Positions 52,286-62,774 of a DNA stretch of 64,000 nucleotides are shown here, piece by piece. Location of the stretch: assembly GCA_963702165.1 (NCBI GenBank), contig OY969722.1, positions 2,418,001 through 2,482,000 of the forward strand. The letters run 5' to 3'. Made by a program: the position numbers and the translations under genes. The notes under the pieces are model-generated. The model saw only the letters and a list, made by a program, of their open reading frames with translations. It had not been told where the DNA came from and did not search any database. The first letter of the stretch is position 1; each line of letters begins with the position of its first letter. The stretch comes from Terrimesophilobacter sp963702165. GTDB lineage: Bacteria > Actinomycetota > Actinomycetes > Actinomycetales > Microbacteriaceae.

Positions 52286-53301
52286 CAGGCGGTCACCTGC
52301 TGCCGAAGCGACGATTGGCCCGTTGTCCATGCGGCAAGGATGCGCTCGCCGACAATGCCGTCGATGGTCAGGCAAGCGGATGCGCCGAACAGCACATCAT
52401 CGAGCAGTGCCGGTTCTGCCTCGACCAGGCCGCCGGCAAGATTGCGGGCCGCAATCTGCTCGTGGACGGCATCCGCTTCGACGTGTTCGTCGAAGTACCA
52501 GGTGACGTCGTCATCGAACCCGTTGCGACGGAACCCGTTGCCGTAGAGCTTGTTCGGGATCGAGGAGGTCATCTCGAACGCGGCAAGGTGTCCAACGATG
52601 GCGCCGCGCAGGCGCCGGTGCAGTCCGAACAGCGACATCATGTTGGCGGATGCGAGGGTGATCGCCGGGACCTGATCGATGTAGGCGCCGTAGCTGTCGT
52701 CAAGTCCGAGACCGCGCATGGTCTGGGCGAAGATGGCCGCGTGCATCCGTGCGGGGTCCCCGCCGCCGTATTCATCGGCTTCGATCTCGACCAGGGCGGC
52801 TTTGGCCACGCCCTCGAGCCGTGGGATGGCCCACGCGTGCGGGTCGGCTTCCTTCAGCTGGTAGATCGAGCGTTGGATGAGGAATTCGCGCAGCTGGGTC
52901 TCATCGGCCTGGCGCGCGACGAAGCGCGAGAGGCTCGGTCCGCCGGTGTCCGCGGTCAGCTCGAACAGCGCGTCGGCCACTGCGCGCCTGGTTGGCTCGG
53001 GTCGGGTCGGGCGCGGTACGACCTCCCGCAGCCTGGATTCGAAGGCAGCCTCGATGAGCGCGCGGATCGCAAGGAGCTCCGGATGCCACTCCCACCGATC
53101 CGCGACTGAGTCAACACCCCGGTAGTGGAGTTCGTACAGCACGAACAGTGCCACCTGCAGGTCGTCGTCGGTGAGCACGTCGTCCGTGCCGGTCACGGCC
53201 TCAGCGATCGCGCCGTTCGCACTGTGCGCCCCCGGCTCCGACTGCACCAGGAGTGAGAAGAGCGCTTCGCTGGCGTGGCCGCGTGCCTCGGGTAACTGCA
53301 T
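52285..53301 (-). CDS. Iron-containing redox enzyme (heme-oxygenase-like diiron fold)
   Basis: A 338-residue helical protein. EIEADEYGGGDPARMHAAIF and WYFDEHVEADAVHEQIA carry the Glu/Asp/His residues that bind iron in heme-oxygenase-like diiron oxidases and oxygenases; no heme-binding motif is seen. Family members perform N-oxygenation, C-C cleavage and other O2-dependent steps. Here it leads an operon with a glycosyltransferase and a CDGSH electron-transfer protein. Confidence 0.85.
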   Translation of the reverse strand: MQLPEARGHASEALFSLLVQSEPGAHSANGAIAEAVTGTDDVLTDDDLQVALFVLYELHYRGVDSVADRWEWHPELLAIRALIEAAFESRLREVVPRPTRPEPTRRAVADALFELTADTGGPSLSRFVARQADETQLREFLIQRSIYQLKEADPHAWAIPRLEGVAKAALVEIEADEYGGGDPARMHAAIFAQTMRGLGLDDSYGAYIDQVPAITLASANMMSLFGLHRRLRGAIVGHLAAFEMTSSIPNKLYGNGFRRNGFDDDVTWYFDEHVEADAVHEQIAARNLAGGLVEAEPALLDDVLFGASACLTIDGIVGERILAAWTTGQSSLRQQVTA

Positions 53302-53417
53302 CGTCTCTCCCGCCTCGGGACTGCGAGCGTAGCCACTCAATGACGGCGATCAGTGGGGGTCGTCTGGATGATTGCTGGACATTGCCCGTGAGCCGCGGTT
53401 GTTCAGTTTCGCGGCGG

Positions 53418-53423
53418 TACCGT
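53418..53423 (+). promoter_or_regulatory. -10 candidate TACCGT, near-leaderless type
   Basis: TACCGT ends 7 bases before the ATG at 53431, with no ribosome site between. Confidence 0.35.
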
Positions 53424-53430
53424 TCAGAAC

Positions 53431-53826
53431 ATGAGGGCGTTGGCTGTTCTGCTGGGAGCTGGCGTGCTGCTCGTGGGCGGATGCGCATCGCCGCCGGATG
53501 AATCAGCTGTCGGTGACGTCGCGGTCCAATTCCACGAGGCCGCGGACGGCGGCGACTTCGAGGCGGCCTGCGGGCTGTTGATCGCGACCGCACGACAAGA
53601 AGTTGAAGCCACCACCGGCGTCGACTGCGCCGATGGCCTGGCTTCGCTTGACCTGCCGTCGGCCGGTGGAATTCGAGACGTCAAGGCCTACGGCCGCGCG
53701 GCGCAGGTACAGCTGGAGCACGACACCGTGTTCCTGGCGCTCGAACCGGAGGGCTGGCTCGTCATCGGCGCCGGCTGCACGCCGGTTCCGGATCGACCGT
53801 ACAACTGCGACGTGAAGGTGGGATGA
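53431..53826 (+). CDS. Small secreted lipoprotein
   Basis: A 131-residue lipoprotein: MRALAVLLGAGVLLVGGC with lipobox VGGC. The mature part has an NTF2-like look (VAVQFHEAADGGDFEAACGLL...) with four further cysteines. To my recollection, actinobacterial lipoproteins with this opening are common and unstudied. It is followed within 2 bases by a tiny membrane peptide gene. Confidence 0.75.
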   Translation: MRALAVLLGAGVLLVGGCASPPDESAVGDVAVQFHEAADGGDFEAACGLLIATARQEVEATTGVDCADGLASLDLPSAGGIRDVKAYGRAAQVQLEHDTVFLALEPEGWLVIGAGCTPVPDRPYNCDVKVG

Positions 53827-53827
53827 G

Positions 53828-53911
53828 GTGAAGGCAACGTTCATCATCTGGCTCTCGGTGGTCGGCGTCGGCCTCATCTGCATGATCACCGTCGGTCTGC
53901 TGCACCAATAG
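53828..53911 (+). CDS. 27-residue membrane micropeptide
   Basis: GTG to TAG encodes MKATFIIWLSVVGVGLICMI plus TVGLLHQ: one membrane helix with a single lysine at the N-terminus. It begins one base after the lipoprotein stop and ends 15 bases before the DUF6766 start, whose ribosome site (GGAGAGG) overlaps the TAG. Small size makes the call uncertain, but the frame, hydrophobic pattern and tight spacing support it. Confidence 0.55.
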   Translation: MKATFIIWLSVVGVGLICMITVGLLHQ

Positions 53912-53926
53912 GAGAGGACAGGCGAG

Positions 53927-54598
53927 ATGGCCGCAATCAGACGCAATGGGCTGAGTCTGTTCTTCCTCGCCATCTTCCTCGGCGCCCTCATCGGTCAGGC
54001 CTTCGTGGGTCACGCACTCTTCAACCAGCAGCAACTCAGCAACGGCCTCAGCGAGGTCGGCTTCTGGTGGTACGTGACCTCGTCGGCGTTCCTGGTCGAC
54101 GTGTCGGAGAACTGGCAGTCCGAGTACCTGCAGTTCTTCCTCTATATAGGGGCAACCATCTGGCTGGTGCAGCGGGGCTCACCCGAGTCCAAGGAGCTGA
54201 ACAGCGAAGGAGTGGAGAGCGATAAGGAACAGAAGGTCGGGCGTTACGCCGAGGACGATTCGCCGACGTGGGCCAAGGTCGATGGCTTCCGGCGCTGGGT
54301 GTACTCCAACTCGCTGCTCATCGTGATGGGCGCGATCTTCCTCGCATCGTGGTTCGCGCAATCGGTCACCGGCTTGACCGCCTACAACCAGGAGCAGCTG
54401 TCAAACCTGCAAGACCCGCTCGAGTTTGGCCCCTTCCTCGCTTCGCCGGACTTCTGGAGTCGCACACTGCAGAACTGGCAATCCGAATTCCTCGCCGTCG
54501 GCAGCATGGTCGTGCTGTCGATCTACCTGCGGCAACGTGGATCTCCTGAATCCAAGCCGGTGGGGGAGCCGCACGCGTCGACCGGGGTCACCGGCTGA
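53927..54598 (+). CDS. DUF6766 family membrane protein with internal duplication
   Basis: A 223-residue protein with four membrane helices formed by two similar halves. Each half has a helix ending near GQAF or AQSV, then a YN-Q-EQLS or FNQQQLSN turn, a soluble stretch, an ENWQSEYLQ or QNWQSEFLA segment, a second helix, and the ending QRGSPESK. The near-identical endings show a gene duplication. Function is unknown. GGAGAGG precedes the ATG. Confidence 0.8.
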   Translation: MAAIRRNGLSLFFLAIFLGALIGQAFVGHALFNQQQLSNGLSEVGFWWYVTSSAFLVDVSENWQSEYLQFFLYIGATIWLVQRGSPESKELNSEGVESDKEQKVGRYAEDDSPTWAKVDGFRRWVYSNSLLIVMGAIFLASWFAQSVTGLTAYNQEQLSNLQDPLEFGPFLASPDFWSRTLQNWQSEFLAVGSMVVLSIYLRQRGSPESKPVGEPHASTGVTG

Positions 54599-54612
54599 CT
54601 GCCGTTGGTTGA

Positions 54613-54637
54613 GGGATCTCGACAGACTCGACCACCG
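54613..54637 (+). repeat. Interspersed CTCGACAAGCTCGACC repeat, copy 6
   Basis: GGGATCTCGACAGACTCGAC followed by CACCG, 15 bases after the DUF6766 stop. Confidence 0.6.
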
Positions 54638-54653
54638 TGGGCCAGCGAAATGC

Positions 54654-54721
54654 CACGCGCGGGTCTAATTGCCAGGCGCGGGTCGAATTTGACCCGCGCA
54701 TGAGGGTTCGACCCGCGCGTG
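54654..54721. repeat. Nested palindrome with four GCGCGGGTC units
   Basis: Outer arms CACGCGCGGGTC (54654-54665) and GACCCGCGCGTG (54710-54721) are exact; inner arms GCGCGGGTC (54676-54684) and GACCCGCGC (54691-54699) are exact too. The same nine bases therefore occur four times, two in each direction. Confidence 0.8.
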
Positions 54722-54730
54722 TGCCCAACG

Positions 54731-54756
54731 GGGTCTCGACAGGCTCGACCACCGGG
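54731..54756 (+). repeat. Interspersed CTCGACAAGCTCGACC repeat, copy 7
   Basis: GGGTCTCGACAGGCTCGACC followed by ACCGGG. Confidence 0.65.
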
Positions 54757-54843
54757 AAGATCGCTCCGCGTTCCCCCGGGGGCCAGTGGTTTTGCCGACC
54801 CTGCGCGTATACCTGAAAACGCGATTTCGGTCAAGAATTCGGC

Positions 54844-54872
54844 TGGACACGGCGTGCCGCCTCGCCTATGAT
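54844..54872 (+). promoter_or_regulatory. rpoB promoter
   Basis: TGGACA (54844-54849), a 17-base spacer and TATGAT (54867-54872) make the best sigma-70-type promoter of the window. The transcript would start near 54879, giving a leader of about 160 bases. Confidence 0.75.
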
Positions 54873-55040
54873 GGTTCTTTGCGCTCCCAGATAATCTGTG
54901 CCTTCATATTGCGGTCGGCTGCGCGTGCCCGGATGACTCATCCAACGGCATAACCCTATGAGGTTCTGGCGAGCGATCACCCCACACAACACCACCTACA
55001 GTAAAGGGCCTTCAGAGCAGGCCCACCGGAGGTTATTTCC

Positions 55041-58000
55041 TTGGCTGCTGCGCGCAACGCATCCACCAGCAAGACTCTCAAGAACGGCCGCTCAGCTTCG
55101 CGGCTTTCGTTCGCCAAAATCACTGACACGCTAACAGTTCCCGATCTGCTCGCACTGCAGACCGAGAGCTTCGATTGGCTCGTCGGAAACGACAACTGGG
55201 TTCAACGCGCCGCTGCCGCCAAGGCCGCCGGTCGCCAGGACCTTCCGTCGCTCACCGGCCTCGAGGAGATCTTCGAGGAGATCTCCCCGATCGAGGACAT
55301 CGGCGAGACGATGCAGCTGTCGTTCACCAACCCCTTCCTGGAGGAGAAGAAGTACTCGATCGACGAGTGCAAGGAGAAGGGCAAGACCTACGCTGCCCCG
55401 CTCTACGTCGAAGCCGAGTTCATGAACCACCTCACCGGTGAGATCAAGACCCAGACGGTCTTCATGGGCGACTTCCCGCTCATGACCCCCAAGGGCACCT
55501 TCATCATCAACGGCACCGAGCGTGTCGTCGTCTCCCAGCTCGTCCGTTCGCCCGGCGTCTACTTCGACCGCACCCCGGAGAAGACCAGCGACAAGGACAT
55601 CTACTCGGCGCGCATCATCCCGAGCCGCGGCGCATGGCTCGAGTTCGAGATCGACAAGCGCGACCAGGTCGGCGTTCGCATCGACCGCAAGCGCAAGCAG
55701 TCCGTCACCGTGTTCCTCAAGGCGCTCGGCATGACGAGCGAGGAGATCCTCGGCGAGTTCAAGGGCTACGCGTCCATCGAGGCGACCCTGGAGAAGGACA
55801 CCGTCCTCACCAAGGAAGAGGCGCTCAAGGACATCTACCGCAAGCTCCGCCCGGGCGAGCAGGTGGCTGCCGAGGCCGCGCGTGCGCTCCTCGACAACTT
55901 CTACTTCAACCCCAAGCGCTACGACCTCGCCAAGGTCGGCCGCTACAAGATCAACCGCAAGCTCGGAATCGACGCACCGCTGTCGGACTCCGTGCTCACG
56001 CAGGCCGACATCATCGCGACGATCAAGTACCTCGTTGCGCTGCACGAGGAGCAGACGACCATCCAGGGCGTCCGCGACGGCAAGAAGGTCGACATCCGCC
56101 TCGACGTGGACGACATCGACCACTTCGGCAACCGTCGCATCCGCGCGGTGGGCGAGCTCATCCAGAACCAGGTCCGCACCGGTCTGTCCCGCATGGAGCG
56201 TGTCGTCCGCGAGCGCATGACCACGCAGGACATCGAGGCCATCACGCCGCAGACGCTCATCAACGTGCGTCCGGTCGTCGCCGCGATCAAGGAGTTCTTC
56301 GGAACGAGCCAGCTGTCGCAGTTCATGGACCAGAACAACCCGCTCGCGGGTCTGACCCACAAGCGTCGCCTGTCGGCGCTTGGCCCCGGTGGTCTGTCGC
56401 GTGAGCGTGCGGGCGTCGAGGTCCGTGACGTCCACCCGTCGCACTACGGCCGCATGTGCCCGATCGAGACCCCTGAAGGCCCGAACATCGGCCTCATCGG
56501 CTCGCTCGCGACCTTCGCGCGGATCAACTCGTTCGGCTTCATCGAGACGCCGTACCGCCGCGTGGTCAAGGGCAAGGTCACCGAGAACATCGACTACCTC
56601 ACCGCGAGTGAGGAAGACGAGTTCGTCGTCGCACAGGCCAACGCGCCGCTGACCGCCGACTCGCGCTTCGCCGAGGAGCGCGTGCTCGCCCGGTCGAAGG
56701 GTGGCGAGGTCGACCTGTTCACGCACGACGAGATCGGCTACATGGATGTCTCGCCGCGCCAGATGGTGTCGGTCGCGACGTCGCTCATCCCGTTCCTCGA
56801 GCACGACGACGCGAACCGCGCCCTGATGGGTGCGAACATGCAGCGTCAGGCTGTCCCGCTGCTGCGCAGCGAGAGCCCGCTGGTCGGAACCGGTATGGAG
56901 GGCTACGCAGCCATCGACGCCGGAGACGTGGTCACCGCCACCAAGGCCGGTGTCGTCTCCGAGGTGTCGGCGGATGTCGTCACCATCCAGCTCGACGAGG
57001 GCGGCACGCAGGACTACTACCTGCGCAAGTTCGACCGCTCCAACCAGGGCACCAGCTACAACCACCGCGTCATCGTCGGCGCGGGTGACCGCGTCGAGGC
57101 CGGCGAGGTCATCGCGGATGGCCCCGCCACCGAGAACGGTGAGCTCGCACTGGGCAAGAACCTGCTCGTCGCGTTCATGCCGTGGGAGGGCCACAACTTC
57201 GAAGACGCCATCATCCTCAGCCAGAACCTGGTCAAGGATGACGTGCTCTCCTCGATCCACATCGAGGAGTACGAGGTCGACGCTCGCGACACCAAGCTGG
57301 GCAAGGAGGAGATCACCCGTGATCTCCCCAACGTCAGCCCCGAGCTGCTCGCCGACCTGGACGAGCGCGGCATCATCCGCATCGGCGCCGAGGTTCGTCC
57401 CGGTGACATCCTCGTCGGCAAGGTGACCCCGAAGGGTGAGACCGAGCTGTCGGCCGAGGAGCGCCTGCTGCGCGCGATCTTCAACGAGAAGAGCCGCGAG
57501 GTCCGTGACACGAGCCTCAAGGTGCCGCACGGTGAAGAGGGAACCGTCATCGGCGTGAAGGTGTTCGACGCGCAGGACGGCGACGACGAGCTCGGCTCGG
57601 GCGTCAACCAGCGTGTTGTCGTGTTCATCGCCCAGAAGCGCAAGATCACCGAGGGTGACAAGCTCGCTGGCCGTCACGGCAACAAGGGCGTCATCGCGAA
57701 GATCCTGCCGGTCGAGGACATGCCGTTCCTCGCCGATGGAACTCCGGTCGACATCATCCTGAACCCGCTCGGTGTGCCCGGTCGTATGAACTTCGGCCAG
57801 GTGCTGGAGATCCACCTCGGTTGGGCCGCGAAGCAGGGCTGGGAGGTGGACCGCAAGCAGAAGTGGGCCGCCGGCCTGCCCGAGGCTGCGCACAACGCCG
57901 AGCCCGGCACTCGCGTCGCCACCCCGGTGTTCGACGGTGCGTCGGAGGAGGAGATCGCTGGTCTGCTCGACTCGACCCGCCCGAACCGTGACGGCGAGCG

Positions 58001-58535
58001 TCTGATCGGCTCCACCGGCAAGACCGTGCTCTTCGACGGTCGTAGCGGCGAGCCCTTCCCGGACCCGATCTCGGTCGGCTACATGTACATCCTGAAGCTG
58101 CACCACCTGGTCGACGACAAGATCCACGCGCGTTCGACCGGACCGTACTCGATGATCACCCAGCAGCCGCTCGGTGGTAAGGCACAGTTCGGTGGCCAGC
58201 GCTTCGGTGAGATGGAGGTGTGGGCGCTCGAGGCATACGGTGCCGCGTACGCCCTGCAGGAGCTGCTCACGATCAAGTCCGACGACATCCTCGGCCGCGT
58301 CAAGGTCTACGAGGCGATCGTCAAGGGCGAGAACATCCAGGAGCCCGGCATTCCGGAGTCGTTCAAGGTGCTCATCAAGGAAATGCAGTCGCTGTGCCTG
58401 AACGTCGAGGTGCTCTCGGCGGATGGCCAGGCGGTCAGCCTCAAGGACACGGATGACGAGGTCTTCCGTGCCGCTGAAGAGCTCGGCATCAACATTTCCG
58501 CGCGGTTCGAGAACTCGTCCATCGACGAGATCTGA
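55041..58535 (+). CDS. rpoB: RNA polymerase beta subunit
   Basis: 1164 residues; forms the catalytic core of RNA polymerase with RpoC. The start is TTG at 55041 with GGAGGT seven bases upstream. The rifampicin-pocket region GTSQLSQFMDQNNPLAGLTHKRRLSALGPGG in outline is wild-type in appearance, and the C-terminal GGKAQFGGQRFGEMEVWALEAYGA segment that contacts RpoC is intact. Length is usual for Actinobacteria. It is followed by rpoC after 47 bases. Confidence 0.98.
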   Translation: MAAARNASTSKTLKNGRSASRLSFAKITDTLTVPDLLALQTESFDWLVGNDNWVQRAAAAKAAGRQDLPSLTGLEEIFEEISPIEDIGETMQLSFTNPFLEEKKYSIDECKEKGKTYAAPLYVEAEFMNHLTGEIKTQTVFMGDFPLMTPKGTFIINGTERVVVSQLVRSPGVYFDRTPEKTSDKDIYSARIIPSRGAWLEFEIDKRDQVGVRIDRKRKQSVTVFLKALGMTSEEILGEFKGYASIEATLEKDTVLTKEEALKDIYRKLRPGEQVAAEAARALLDNFYFNPKRYDLAKVGRYKINRKLGIDAPLSDSVLTQADIIATIKYLVALHEEQTTIQGVRDGKKVDIRLDVDDIDHFGNRRIRAVGELIQNQVRTGLSRMERVVRERMTTQDIEAITPQTLINVRPVVAAIKEFFGTSQLSQFMDQNNPLAGLTHKRRLSALGPGGLSRERAGVEVRDVHPSHYGRMCPIETPEGPNIGLIGSLATFARINSFGFIETPYRRVVKGKVTENIDYLTASEEDEFVVAQANAPLTADSRFAEERVLARSKGGEVDLFTHDEIGYMDVSPRQMVSVATSLIPFLEHDDANRALMGANMQRQAVPLLRSESPLVGTGMEGYAAIDAGDVVTATKAGVVSEVSADVVTIQLDEGGTQDYYLRKFDRSNQGTSYNHRVIVGAGDRVEAGEVIADGPATENGELALGKNLLVAFMPWEGHNFEDAIILSQNLVKDDVLSSIHIEEYEVDARDTKLGKEEITRDLPNVSPELLADLDERGIIRIGAEVRPGDILVGKVTPKGETELSAEERLLRAIFNEKSREVRDTSLKVPHGEEGTVIGVKVFDAQDGDDELGSGVNQRVVVFIAQKRKITEGDKLAGRHGNKGVIAKILPVEDMPFLADGTPVDIILNPLGVPGRMNFGQVLEIHLGWAAKQGWEVDRKQKWAAGLPEAAHNAEPGTRVATPVFDGASEEEIAGLLDSTRPNRDGERLIGSTGKTVLFDGRSGEPFPDPISVGYMYILKLHHLVDDKIHARSTGPYSMITQQPLGGKAQFGGQRFGEMEVWALEAYGAAYALQELLTIKSDDILGRVKVYEAIVKGENIQEPGIPESFKVLIKEMQSLCLNVEVLSADGQAVSLKDTDDEVFRAAEELGINISARFENSSIDEI

Positions 58536-58582
58536 TCCTCACGCCACGACGAATTTCCAAGATTTCTACAACAGGAGAAAAA

Positions 58583-62467
<3,885 letters not shown>

Positions 62468-62480
62468 TCCGCTCGTCAAC

Positions 62481-62519
62481 GCGAAAGGGCCCGTCACTTA
62501 AGGTGGCGGGCCCTTTCGC
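62481..62519 (+). terminator. rpoBC terminator
   Basis: GCGAAAGGGCCCG (62481-62493) and CGGGCCCTTTCGC (62507-62519) are exact 13-base arms, extended by further partial pairing into a 4-6 base loop, 14 bases after the rpoC stop. Confidence 0.85.
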
Positions 62520-62525
62520 ATCCTT

Positions 62526-62587
62526 CCGATGACGTTTGTGCCACCCGGCGCCGAACGTTCGTCCTCGAATGGCACAAACGTCGTCGG
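62526..62587. repeat. GTGCCA palindromic element, copy 4 (best copy)
   Basis: 18-base arms (62526-62543, 62570-62587) pair at 17 positions, with CGAACGTTCG in the middle. It follows the rpoBC terminator by six bases. Confidence 0.85.
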
Positions 62588-62643
62588 GTGGCGGTTCGGC
62601 TGGTTGGATCGAGCGAATCCGTCACATCCGTCACTCCTGCCAC

Positions 62644-62689
62644 ACGCCCCCCATTGGCGGGTATAGCGAAACGCCCCCGATTGCGGGTA
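62644..62689 (+). promoter_or_regulatory. Tandem direct repeats upstream of the pilus gene
   Basis: ACGCCCCCCATTGGCGGGTA (62644-62663) and ACGCCCCCGATTGCGGGTA (62671-62689) differ by two gaps and one base and are 27 bases apart. They lie just upstream of the candidate -10 box TAGTAT (62706-62711), where an activator could bind. Confidence 0.45.
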
Positions 62690-62774
62690 GTTTTGGCATT
62701 CGACGTAGTATCACCGTCGGTCATACCCGACTGGTCAATGGTGGATGCTACGCAGGGGGCTTGGGGGAGTACCA

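Larger units (their letters stand above)
54599..55040. other. 442-base gene-free stretch before rpoB
   Basis: It contains two interspersed repeats (54613-54637, 54731-54756), the nested palindrome at 54654-54721, the rpoB promoter at 54844-54872 and the rpoB leader. No open frame is convincing. Confidence 0.8.
62468..62774. other. 307-base gap between rpoC and the pilus ATPase gene
   Basis: Contents in order: rpoC terminator (62481-62519), GTGCCA element copy 4 (62526-62587), a tandem pair of ACGCCCCC-type repeats (62644-62663 and 62671-62689, 27-base pitch), a possible promoter TTGCGG-19-TAGTAT (62681-62711), and the leader of the pilB-like gene. Confidence 0.7.
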
